Source: JBBIJH01 sp037446075 (lineage in GTDB: Bacteria; Bacteroidota; Ignavibacteria; UBA10030; JAHEZR01). From it: a stretch of DNA of 51,920 nt. Each line of letters begins with the position of its first letter. Position 1 is the stretch's first letter. The notes under the pieces were generated by a model, which had not been told where the DNA came from, did not search any database, and saw only the letters and a program-made list of their open reading frames with translations. Position numbers and translations under genes: made by a program. Positions 44,240-51,920 of this stretch are shown in pieces. Location of the stretch: NCBI GenBank assembly GCA_037446075.1, contig JBBIJH010000002.1, positions 1-51,920 of the forward strand, read 5' to 3'.

Positions 44240-44656
44240 CTATCGTGTCTTCAAGATGCCCCAAATGTAACTTGCCATCCCAGTATGCTTGTAACCAAGC
44301 TTCTGACAGACGGGATCGTCGGGCGGGCAGTCCTCTTTATCAATCTTGTTTGTCCACAATGCAGCTTCGAACGTCCCGCCTTCAAAGCTCGCGTCAATCT
44401 CGAAATCCTTTGTGAAAATTCCCTGCTTAATGGGGAAAGAGAAGTGTCTTCCCTCCTCCAGTGTGTTCACAACTTTCGGCGGATAAAGCGAGACCCCAAG
44501 ATATAATCCTTTGTCCGCGACCTCGACCTTAAGCTTTAGGATGATTTTCCCAACCGGATTCTTGAGGATCTCATAGCCAAAGAAATGTCCGCTCGTCTGC
44601 GAAAACGAAATGCACGTGAGAAGGATGAAGAGGAAAAGGAGCTTGGCTGCTCTCAT
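44240..44656 (-). CDS. Small secreted protein of unknown function
   Basis: The signal peptide MRAAKLLFLFILLTCISFSQ is followed by about 118 mature residues with mixed beta character (VGKIILKLKVEVADKGLYLG). The C-terminal half contains two Cys in KEDCPPDDPVCQKLGY. The chosen ATG has an AAAGG-rich upstream region and follows a promoter match; longer upstream frames run into pgeF. I do not recognise a family. It begins the six-gene cluster, two bases before the PqqD-like gene. Confidence 0.75.
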   Translation of the reverse strand: MRAAKLLFLFILLTCISFSQTSGHFFGYEILKNPVGKIILKLKVEVADKGLYLGVSLYPPKVVNTLEEGRHFSFPIKQGIFTKDFEIDASFEGGTFEAALWTNKIDKEDCPPDDPVCQKLGYKHTGMASYIWGILKTR

Positions 44657-44675
44657 TGTTTTTACCCTTTCCTTT

Positions 44676-44704
44676 AGTTTACCAAATGTTTGCTGCAGAG
44701 GCAA
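44676..44704 (-). promoter_or_regulatory. Putative promoter of the PqqD/ATP-grasp/PLP/urea-transporter cluster
   Basis: On the minus strand TTGCCT and TAAACT are spaced by 17 bases, about 20 bases before the small secreted protein gene. It lies in the gap after pgeF. Confidence 0.4.
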
Positions 44705-44766
44705 GAGTCGAAGAGTATCCACGACCCCAATGTTGGGATTCATGGGTAACTCGGCCAACTGTCTTC

Positions 44767-45510
44767 CTAAGAAAGCCCGATCACCCCCATCATCCTGCCT
44801 GATTTCTCTCCATTTCTCCGGTAGGAATGGAACAACTCCGGCCTGCAGATCGTGCAGCGACCATCGACTTCGACCTGGTCGATCGCTACACCTCCTCGAA
44901 TCAATTGATAACGTGAAAAGCTGACCAAGTCGAGGCAATGTTTCCCATGCGATCTAGGCCTGAGAAACTCAGTTGAAAATCGTCTGGCTACGTCTTGACC
45001 TACCTCGTAGCAGCACACACGGGCTGAGGGACCGAGGAATGCGACCAGGTCCTTTGGATTCGTAGAAAACTCATCCCCCAGTAATTTCAAGGTAGCCGGG
45101 ATGATGCCGCTCGCTGCTCCTCGCCAACCGACATGGATCACAGCAACGACGCTCGTCCTTGGGTCGTACAAGAACAAAGGGATGCAGTCAGCTACTGTGA
45201 CGGTAAGGAACACCCTCCGTTGATTCGTCACCAGCGCATCGCACCTCTCGTATGAGCCCGGACGAGGAGCGTTGCGAACTGTGTTCGTATGGCACTGCCG
45301 TGGAATGGCTAAGTGGTCGAGATCGATATTCAACTTCTTAAAGAACCGCTGCCGATTGACCAGAACGTTTTCATGGTCATCCCCAACGTGAAAGCTCATG
45401 TTCAGACCGTATGGATCAGGACTGATACCGCCGAGCTTTGTACTGACGGCGCAGATGAGATCGGGATACGCTAATAATTTGGCTGATTGGACAATCGGTA
45501 TGTCCTGCAT
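44767..45510 (-). CDS. pgeF: Polyphenol oxidase / purine nucleoside phosphorylase PgeF (YfiH family)
   Basis: This family (formerly DUF152, laccase-domain proteins) acts on purine nucleosides or peptidoglycan precursor editing. The pattern CHTNTVR, TVTVADCIPLFLYDP, AVIHVGWRGAASGI and LGPSARVCCYEVGQDV with CTICRPELFHSYRRNG identifies it; the conserved His and Cys metal ligands are intact. It is 247 residues long. The gene begins nine bases after the sensor kinase stop, so it is probably co-transcribed. Confidence 0.93.
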   Translation of the reverse strand: MQDIPIVQSAKLLAYPDLICAVSTKLGGISPDPYGLNMSFHVGDDHENVLVNRQRFFKKLNIDLDHLAIPRQCHTNTVRNAPRPGSYERCDALVTNQRRVFLTVTVADCIPLFLYDPRTSVVAVIHVGWRGAASGIIPATLKLLGDEFSTNPKDLVAFLGPSARVCCYEVGQDVARRFSTEFLRPRSHGKHCLDLVSFSRYQLIRGGVAIDQVEVDGRCTICRPELFHSYRRNGEKSGRMMGVIGLS

Positions 45511-45518
45511 CCAAGATT

Positions 45519-48500
45519 CTAAGACGAAGAAGTTAATGGAAGGAAAATAAGCGCGCGGGTCCCCTTACCCACTTCACTTTCGATCTCAATGCGTCCACCC
45601 AGGTCAACGATGGTTTGTCGGGAGATGGCTAGCCCGAGTCCCATCCCCTCGGTTTTTGTGGAGAAATTCGGTTCGAACAATCTCCCTTTAATCTCATCTG
45701 GAATGCCTTTTCCCGTATCGGCAATCACGACTTTCAACATGCCATCCTGGACTTTGCTTGTGATTGCAATCTCACCTCGTTCCGTAATCGCCTGGACCGC
45801 GTTCCGGACGATATTGATGAACACCCTCCTGAGTTCTTCTTTGTCAGCGAGAACAGTCGGACACTCAGAGCCTAGCTCTATCGCAAACCGTACCCTTTTT
45901 TCCTGATCGAACAGGCGGACAGTCTCCTCCAAGAGTTCATTAACATCGCACCTCTCATATCTCCGTTCGGGCATCTTCGCATAATGGGAGAACTCGGATG
46001 CAATCCGCGTCAGAGCATCGACCTGCTCCTCGATTGCCGTAGAGACCCGCTCCAGTAACAAATGAAAATCCGCGACGCGATCTCGGTAAGCCTGGCGAAG
46101 GTGCTGGATGGAGAGCTTCATTGGCGTCAGAGGATTCTTGATCTCATGAGCAACCTGCTTTGCCATTTCTCGCCAGGCAAGCTCCCGCTCTGTCTTGGCA
46201 AGTTCTTTTTGGATTCTCTTCAGATCTTGAGTCATTTTGTTAAAAGCTGCAACCATCTCACCAATTTCATCCTTGCTCTGAACGCCGATGGAAACGTCGA
46301 GGTCGCCGCGGGAGACTCGTCGCATTGCGTCTGTAAGTTTCTTGATTGGGGATCCGATTCGATAGGCGAAAAAAGTCCCGATTGAGACAACGAGCACCAT
46401 GACGGCAGCGTAAGCACCGAAGAGAAAAGCACTTCTCTTGAACAGCTCAAGATCTACAGGTTCATGCCGAAAGCCGGTGAAAACCGAGATCGCTCCGAAG
46501 GGACGCCCTTGATAATCATCGAGCCGTCGGTAGGCGACAAGGAGGGGAAAGCTACCCACGGTTTCAGTCTGGAAGAAGAATTTTTTCCCTTCGAGAAGAA
46601 CATTCCGATAGGCCTCACTGCTCAGACGACTGTCCATCAGGCCCGCATCAAACAGCTCAGGCCGACTCGTCGCCCGCACCTCTTTTTCGACGTAAACATT
46701 GAAATCTGAACCAGTCTCCTGAGCCAGCTGTTCGCACAAACTGTCTGTGAGTAGATTGATCTCTGGACCGACTCCCACTCCAGCGGCCTCTCGATTCAGC
46801 CCTTTGAGGAGGTGGCTTACGAGATTCGATTCGACGACACTCAATTCATCCTCGGCCTGATGGCGCAGAATCTCCATCCGACTTTCTTTGGTGAATTCCC
46901 TGTCGTAGTACGCTAGAACTATCAAGGGGAGTATTGCAAGAGAGAGCAGGGCAGCGAGAAGCTTCCCCCGGAATGAAAGATGAAACTTCTTTCGTCTAAG
47001 TGCGATCACCAAGACGTAGAATCCAGCTGCCACGATGGCCACAAAGAAATAAAAGTAGACGAGTTTCAGAAGATTGAACATATGCCAACGCAGGTCGAGC
47101 TTCTCCAAACTCAGTGAGTAGATATGCACCTTCCCCCCCTCTCTGCCGGAGAGCACATATACAGTCTCGAATTCTTTTCCGTCTGCGGACTCGTCTACCC
47201 AGATGTATGGAATTTTTTCGTTCGCCAGTGCAATGTAAATCCCCCCGGGCATCTGGCGCCCGAGAACGAAATCCTTTCCCGTCGTCCGGATCATCGAGCG
47301 CCCAGAAAACTCAGACGCCACAATCGTGCGGTAAGGGGACTCAAGTGTTAACGCGCTGGCTGCTTGAAGAATCTCGGGCATTTCTGTGCGAAGGAGAAAA
47401 CCTTGGCCCGACACAATCGCGATGACAAGATGGGCGAGGACCTGTCCATCTTCCGCCTCTATCGGAACCGTACCTACGTAGCGGTTCAGTCCACGTATCT
47501 CATCCTCGCCCCGGATCAGATAAATCCTGATCTCTCGAGATTTCTCCAACGTCTCTATCATGGATGTCGCCTCAGACCGACGAAGGCCAAGGTTAAACAA
47601 ACTTTCGACCTTTTCATTTTGTACGATCCCGACGGCGCAACTGAGCCCTTCTTTGCTCAGCGTACTTCTTGCCCAAAGGCGGAAGGCTAGTCCTCCAATA
47701 AGCCCGGGGTCCCCACCCTTAAGAATTTCTAGTGCTTCAGCATCGGACTTCATCTGCGAGAGAGTCTCCTCCAGCACGACCCTCACCCACGTGTCGACGG
47801 GCCGCGCGAGTTCCACCGCGTACGCCCGAAGTGTGTCTCGATCACGCTCATGAATCTTGGTGTCCAGAACCGGTGTCGCTATCAGTACGGAAAGGATAAT
47901 GATGGCTGTTAAGGTACGCCCCGTATAGACCCCACCGGCTCGGCCAACTTCGTGCACTAGGAAATAGGAGAATAACGCAACCGACAGGATGAGAATGAAT
48001 CGATAGGAACCTGAGGTTTGGGGATTCGGGTGGATGATGCCAAAGGCGAAGCTTGCTGCGAGGAACAAAGCACTGGCGAATAAGACTGGGTGAAGTGCCT
48101 GAGACACAGGTCCGAGAACAAACCGCGAAGCCATGTGGACCGAGCTCTGGAATAAGATCACACTGATAAGAAGGAACGCTACAGTCAGCAGAAGGATCGC
48201 AAATAGCATCGCTGCCAGATTCGCTTCCAAGACGATGCTGGACAAATCGATGTACTGAAGCTTGGAGTCGTAGACCGCGCTACGTATCGCCTCTGCATAT
48301 CCCCGTGTCAAGAATAGAAAGGCCACGCATCCAAGGAGTGGACCACCTATACCAATGGTGCCTCTCAACGGTGCTGGGAGACTCTGGCCGAAATCCGTTT
48401 TCGGGATCAGCTGGACAAATTGAACAAACAAGACAAGGACACTCGACATGAGGAAGATACTCGTAATCAACAGTTCGCCAATAGATCTCGTGGCGCCCCA

Positions 48501-49499
48501 TGCAAACGGGGAGGCGAAGAGCAAAGGTTCGAAAATTCCACTTCCCATGAGTCGGGACGGAAAATCAAGGAAGATCCAAAAGTATCGGATGGCCCAAGCC
48601 AGAACAATGATCAGAACAGTTCTGCGCCAAGGACGAAGCTTTCTTAGGTCGGAGCAGAATGCAAGGACTAATACAAAGGGAGCAAGAGCCCCAAGAACAC
48701 TCACAAAGTTATCTGCTATGCGATCAATGTTCTGAAGCACAGATGATCGTTGCGGCCTCTCGACGTATGCCATACCGAGTTTTCGTCCATCAAGTACGAC
48801 AAGCTCCATTGAAGCCAATCGGCCATCCTTGGTCGGATCAATGCCCTCTCCAAACTGAAATCGGATGCCAGTCCCAAATCTTTGCGAAAGCTCAACCTCA
48901 ATTCCACTGCTCGTGAGAAACCGATTGCTCAAAGGGTAATTAACCTCTACCGGCAGGCCAGCAGCAACCGCGCCGATGACTTTGCCGTCGAAGTCCCGCA
49001 TCGGCTCAATCGTGGTGACATACGTGTAGAGCGCACTCTGACATATTGAGGTGACCGCACCTGATCGAAGCGCTTGTCTGATCTCCGACAAGTCCGGGCC
49101 AACTTCTCTCCCTAACCATGCAAGAAGCTCCATGTCTCTGTTGTACAATTCCAAACTGACCTCTTGACCGCGAGAAAAGCGTTGCAGTCGCTCAAAGAGT
49201 CGCGCACGCGGAGAAGTCGGGTCATCGAGAGCACGTCGTAGAACGGTGTCCCCAGCTACCTGGCTAGCGACTAAGCGGGTTCTTTCCTGTATCCTATCGA
49301 AAGAACTCCGGATCCCTTCCAGAATTCCCCTCGTCTTTTCCTCTGCGATCGTTTCCCAGTGGCTCTCGACGTAACGGAGGTAGAGAGAACGGCCTGCCTT
49401 CACAAGACCGATCGCGAGTACCAGGGCAGCCAGAAGTAGGAGAGAACTTCTCTTTGTGCGGGGGAGGTTTGACCAGAAGCTCTTCAGCGCAAGAGACAT
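45519..49499 (-). CDS. Large NtrY-like membrane sensor histidine kinase
   Basis: This 1326-residue protein ends in a classical histidine kinase: HAMP (RIGSPIKKLTDAMRRVSRGD), HisKA with the phospho-acceptor in AHEIKNPLTPMKLSIQHL, and HATPase_c with NIVRNAVQAI, DTGKGIP and the G box TEGMGLGLAIS. The NPLTPMKLSI variant is typical of NtrY-type kinases. Before it come two periplasmic sensory regions separated by about ten hydrophobic helices. No response regulator is encoded next to it. It lies between DUF4783 and pgeF genes with spacings of ten bases or fewer. Confidence 0.9.
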   Translation of the reverse strand: MSLALKSFWSNLPRTKRSSLLLLAALVLAIGLVKAGRSLYLRYVESHWETIAEEKTRGILEGIRSSFDRIQERTRLVASQVAGDTVLRRALDDPTSPRARLFERLQRFSRGQEVSLELYNRDMELLAWLGREVGPDLSEIRQALRSGAVTSICQSALYTYVTTIEPMRDFDGKVIGAVAAGLPVEVNYPLSNRFLTSSGIEVELSQRFGTGIRFQFGEGIDPTKDGRLASMELVVLDGRKLGMAYVERPQRSSVLQNIDRIADNFVSVLGALAPFVLVLAFCSDLRKLRPWRRTVLIIVLAWAIRYFWIFLDFPSRLMGSGIFEPLLFASPFAWGATRSIGELLITSIFLMSSVLVLFVQFVQLIPKTDFGQSLPAPLRGTIGIGGPLLGCVAFLFLTRGYAEAIRSAVYDSKLQYIDLSSIVLEANLAAMLFAILLLTVAFLLISVILFQSSVHMASRFVLGPVSQALHPVLFASALFLAASFAFGIIHPNPQTSGSYRFILILSVALFSYFLVHEVGRAGGVYTGRTLTAIIILSVLIATPVLDTKIHERDRDTLRAYAVELARPVDTWVRVVLEETLSQMKSDAEALEILKGGDPGLIGGLAFRLWARSTLSKEGLSCAVGIVQNEKVESLFNLGLRRSEATSMIETLEKSREIRIYLIRGEDEIRGLNRYVGTVPIEAEDGQVLAHLVIAIVSGQGFLLRTEMPEILQAASALTLESPYRTIVASEFSGRSMIRTTGKDFVLGRQMPGGIYIALANEKIPYIWVDESADGKEFETVYVLSGREGGKVHIYSLSLEKLDLRWHMFNLLKLVYFYFFVAIVAAGFYVLVIALRRKKFHLSFRGKLLAALLSLAILPLIVLAYYDREFTKESRMEILRHQAEDELSVVESNLVSHLLKGLNREAAGVGVGPEINLLTDSLCEQLAQETGSDFNVYVEKEVRATSRPELFDAGLMDSRLSSEAYRNVLLEGKKFFFQTETVGSFPLLVAYRRLDDYQGRPFGAISVFTGFRHEPVDLELFKRSAFLFGAYAAVMVLVVSIGTFFAYRIGSPIKKLTDAMRRVSRGDLDVSIGVQSKDEIGEMVAAFNKMTQDLKRIQKELAKTERELAWREMAKQVAHEIKNPLTPMKLSIQHLRQAYRDRVADFHLLLERVSTAIEEQVDALTRIASEFSHYAKMPERRYERCDVNELLEETVRLFDQEKRVRFAIELGSECPTVLADKEELRRVFINIVRNAVQAITERGEIAITSKVQDGMLKVVIADTGKGIPDEIKGRLFEPNFSTKTEGMGLGLAISRQTIVDLGGRIEIESEVGKGTRALIFLPLTSSS

Positions 49500-49508
49500 G
49501 CAGCGATT

Positions 49509-50015
49509 TCAGTAAGCATTGAATTCAACTAACACCCAACGCCCTTCTCGAAGGGCGAGGGAAACGTAGATCTGCAAAGACTCACGCACGCCCTTTGAAC
49601 TAAAGTATCCTCGGCCAGTGGCGAAGCGGTTTGATTCAACCTCACCGTAGGTGCTGAAGGAAAAGGAGATCGGCTTGTAAGTGGAAAAGAATTTCCAGAG
49701 CACATAAGTCGCTTGATTCGAGGAGTAGAATCCCCATTCAGAGCCTTTGAGGCTGATATACACGTGCGGACTAAGATAACGGGAGAGCCCTTCCCCTTCC
49801 CCTCTCTGGATGATGCCCTCAATCTCAGCAAGGATCTCTCTGGCGGAACCGGATTGACGAAGGATGGAGTCTCTCTCCTGTGTCGAGGGAGATGGGACAA
49901 GCGGGGAAATTAGCTCTTTTTTCTTGGGTAGGCCTTTCTGCTGGGCAACCGAGGAATCCAGCAAGAAAGGGAGCGCAACCGATACAATGAGTAGTGGCAG
50001 GGCGAAGGTTTTCAT
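49509..50015 (-). CDS. DUF4783-like secreted protein
   Basis: A signal peptide (LPLLIVSVALPFLLDSSVAQ) is followed by a low-complexity linker and a small alpha+beta domain of the DUF4783/NTF2-like type (ISLKGSEWGFYSSNQATYVL, FFSTYKPISFSF, YGEVESNRFATGRGYF). It is 168 residues. Function is unknown; it is the first gene of an apparent operon with the sensor kinase and pgeF. Confidence 0.8.
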   Translation of the reverse strand: MKTFALPLLIVSVALPFLLDSSVAQQKGLPKKKELISPLVPSPSTQERDSILRQSGSAREILAEIEGIIQRGEGEGLSRYLSPHVYISLKGSEWGFYSSNQATYVLWKFFSTYKPISFSFSTYGEVESNRFATGRGYFSSKGVRESLQIYVSLALREGRWVLVEFNAY

Positions 50016-50060
50016 TTTCTCCTCATTTGAATAGTAAATGAATCAGTACAAAAAGTCAAT

Positions 50061-50133
50061 CCGTCAAAAAGCGTGGAGGGAATCGCCCTCTCCTTCATGT
50101 CCACGTTCCCACCATTGCAGGGCGATCCCCTCC
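50061..50133 (-). terminator. Terminator after the FN3 lipoprotein gene
   Basis: A 15-base stem (50075-50089 with 50119-50133, one mismatch) with a 29-base loop is followed on the minus strand by ACGCTTTTTG. It lies 28 bases after the gene's stop codon. Confidence 0.6.
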
Positions 50134-50160
50134 AAGGAGTCTATTTTCAATGACGCTACT

Positions 50161-50976
50161 CTACCTGCTCTCGGTGCGCACCGGATCCAGTGGTGCACGG
50201 ATAGAGTGAGAGTGCCTGCTCCTTTTCAAATAAGGGTTACCTTTCATGAGTTGATATGCCCAATCGAACACAACCCGTTGAGGTGTGATCGAGATCACAC
50301 GAAACTTTGCATAGTGGTCGTCCCAAGTCCAGACAACGTAGATATGACCCTCGATCAGGGGGATGTCTTTCGATGGCGACCAGCCACTTGCTGGTGCTAC
50401 CCGAATCTCGTGTAGCGAGGACATATAACCCATGTCCTGGATATCGGTATCATTCCATACGTTCATGTACGCGACCCCGTTGTAATATTCATAGAAGATA
50501 TCCGTGTATTCGTCATTGTAGAGGCCGACGGTGTAAGTGGAAAAATCGTATCCGGCGCTGTTCGGATTTGTCCGATAATCAAGCAAGGTTTCATCTCGTC
50601 CTTCGGGACGTGGTGTCGCTCCGACTCGGTCAACGCTGAGAGCACTTTCGTTCCCGTTGAAATCGAATGCTGAAACCCCATAGTAATACGTCCTCCCATT
50701 CACCACTCCATCATCCACGAATCTTTCTGACCTCGTCGTCCCAACGAGCTTGAAATCACCCTGAGGGTCGAGGCCGACATAGACATTGTAACCTGCGAGG
50801 TCATTCTCGGTGTTCTCGACCCAGGAGACTTCAGCAAAGTTATCCCCTGCAACAGCTTGGAGTTCTCTCGGAGCCGCCGGGGGTACAGAGTCGAAATCAA
50901 CCGAATGCAGACGGCACCCTCCGGTAAGAACCGCTACGGCTACAGCAGAGAACAGTTGTAACAGAACCCGTCTCAT
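50161..50976 (-). CDS. Fibronectin type III domain lipoprotein
   Basis: The N-terminus has a signal peptide with lipobox LTGGC, so it is expected to be membrane-anchored. A fibronectin type III domain covers about residues 33-125 (APRELQAVAGDNFAEVSWVE, DLAGYNVYVGLDPQG, YYYGVSAFDFNGNES). The remaining ~145 residues form a second, beta-rich unit with many Tyr and Trp that I do not recognise. It is 271 residues long. Ligand is unknown. Confidence 0.82.
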   Translation of the reverse strand: MRRVLLQLFSAVAVAVLTGGCRLHSVDFDSVPPAAPRELQAVAGDNFAEVSWVENTENDLAGYNVYVGLDPQGDFKLVGTTRSERFVDDGVVNGRTYYYGVSAFDFNGNESALSVDRVGATPRPEGRDETLLDYRTNPNSAGYDFSTYTVGLYNDEYTDIFYEYYNGVAYMNVWNDTDIQDMGYMSSLHEIRVAPASGWSPSKDIPLIEGHIYVVWTWDDHYAKFRVISITPQRVVFDWAYQLMKGNPYLKRSRHSHSIRAPLDPVRTESR

Positions 50977-51002
50977 AACTTCACCCGGTGCACGTTGGAA
51001 TC

Positions 51003-51920
51003 TTAACGCACCCGGCCGCGCCGATGGCTGCGATCTCGACCCTCCTGCCTCGGCCTACCAGCATCCCGCGGCTCCACGCGCCTCTCACGCTGCCCCTGCT
51101 CCATTCGAGGGGGCCTTTCACGGTCAATCTTGGGCACAGCGATAGGCTCCTGCTGCTTGCCCTTTCTTTCATACTCCCCAATTTTTCTCTCTCCTTCTCT
51201 TCCCCCGCGGGTCGGAAGTCTTGAATCAGTCGGCCTTCCCTCACGCAGACCCCGATTTTCGAGATTCCTCGGTCTCTCAAATTCTTCGCCCCCACGGAAG
51301 AAGCGCCCTCGAGAGTCTTCTCGAAGACCCTCTCGTGGCCGATCCGCCTCAGGCCGGTAAATGTACAAGCGATCACCCTCCAGACGATTTCCCCTCGTCC
51401 TACCGAAGTCTCGGCTCTCCACGACTGTAGCTTGCCTGAGGCGTGTCCCTGTAGCCCGCTCTACAAAATCTCTGGACGGCCCCTCGTTGTAAACCCGCCT
51501 CTGGCCCCATGATCGAATTCCCGTGACGAAGCGTGTCTGTCGCAGCAGGATTGCATTCCGCCTTACCGGCAACAGGATCACTCTCGGCGCAAGAAAACTG
51601 GTGCAGTGAGTGAATGACCATCCAAAATGTGGGATCGAATAACTGCCAAGGGAAAACCCAACGCTGAATGAGAATCGAGCTGCCGGTGGAAGTGGTGCCC
51701 ACCCGATGTAGGAATCTGAGACGCGCCACTCTACCCATCCAGGACCCCAGACATCGTCCGGTACCCAGATCCAACCGTAGTAGCCGTCATAGATCCATCT
51801 GCCGTAATGGAATGGAGCCCACCCCCATTCGAAGTGGTACAACCATGTCCAACCGTAATCCGTCCAGACCCTATGACCATTCTTATAAGGGCTGCTGCCT
51901 ATTCCTACGACTGTCGGCCT
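51003..51920 (-). CDS. DUF6600-like secreted protein with Arg-rich tail (5' end missing)
   Basis: The open frame continues to the window edge (TVVGIGSSPYKNGHRVWTDY), so the true start is outside. Repeated aromatic segments such as YGWTWLYHFEWGWAPFHYG and GYYGWIWVPDDVWGPGWVEW match DUF6600-type proteins. The C-terminal ~120 residues are low-complexity, rich in Arg, Glu, Gly and Pro, and probably disordered. Function is unknown. Gene order places it just upstream of the FN3 lipoprotein, 27 bases away. Confidence 0.82.
   Translation of the reverse strand, partial: RPTVVGIGSSPYKNGHRVWTDYGWTWLYHFEWGWAPFHYGRWIYDGYYGWIWVPDDVWGPGWVEWRVSDSYIGWAPLPPAARFSFSVGFSLGSYSIPHFGWSFTHCTSFLAPRVILLPVRRNAILLRQTRFVTGIRSWGQRRVYNEGPSRDFVERATGTRLRQATVVESRDFGRTRGNRLEGDRLYIYRPEADRPREGLREDSRGRFFRGGEEFERPRNLENRGLREGRPTDSRLPTRGGREGERKIGEYERKGKQQEPIAVPKIDRERPPRMEQGQRERRVEPRDAGRPRQEGRDRSHRRGRVR

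Overview
The window looks like a draft-genome or metagenome contig (two N runs) from the Bacteroidota–Chlorobiota–Ignavibacteriota group, most likely an Ignavibacteria-like member. Reasons: a secreted esterase carries a type IX secretion (T9SS) type A sorting tail; atpD-atpC stands apart from the rest of an F1Fo operon; the 2-oxoacid dehydrogenase E1 alpha and beta chains are fused; DUF4783- and DUF6600-like secreted proteins occur; and a 2-oxoacid:ferredoxin oxidoreductase is present. Several promoters read TTGnnn-17-TATATT, closer to the general sigma-70 pattern than to the classical Bacteroides TAnnTTTG element. The assignment is inference.

Layout. 1-0.8 kb: rplM-rpsI. 0.9-7.4 kb (-): a complete lipoate-dependent 2-oxoacid dehydrogenase operon, lpdA-lipB-E1(alpha-beta)-E2-lipA, so enzyme and cofactor-attachment genes sit together. 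7.6-9.9 kb (+): smpB, tyrS and a pyruvoyl-dependent arginine decarboxylase. 9.9-14.2 kb (-): alr-manC-rlpA-like-rpiB-PAP2, a cell-wall and sugar operon. 14.2-16.2 kb (-): tRNA-Thr, atpD, atpC and a strong terminator. 16.5-20.4 kb: a tandem ACT protein, class I fumarase and aspartate ammonia-lyase. 20.4-27 kb (-): GH31 glycosidase, secreted esterase, alkyltransferase-like protein, DUF2007, a membrane protein, an FKBP lipoprotein and a thioesterase. 27.3-30.3 kb (-): korA-korB. 30.5-35 kb (+): homocysteine S-methyltransferase-like protein, a lipoprotein metalloprotease and an M28 peptidase. 35.0-35.5 kb: hairpin-rich DNA around tRNA-Phe. 35.6-38.3 kb (-): glmS and fabI.

The most unusual region is 38.4-44.7 kb (-). 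It holds six tightly spaced genes: a small secreted protein, a PqqD-like peptide-binding protein, a CarB-type ATP-grasp ligase, a DAP-decarboxylase-like PLP enzyme, a urea-transporter/M23 fusion and an outer-membrane beta-barrel candidate. Their content suggests an undescribed small-molecule or peptide-modification and envelope system. 44.8-51.9 kb (-) follows with pgeF, a 1326-residue NtrY-like sensor kinase, a DUF4783 protein, an FN3 lipoprotein and the 3' part of a DUF6600-like gene.

Several conserved genes carry apparent lesions: an in-frame stop in rpsI, lpdA and the M28 gene, a one-base frameshift in rpiB, and gaps in E1 and the urea-transporter gene. Because essential genes are hit and three different stop codons are involved, sequence or assembly error is the simplest explanation, but it cannot be proven from this sequence alone.
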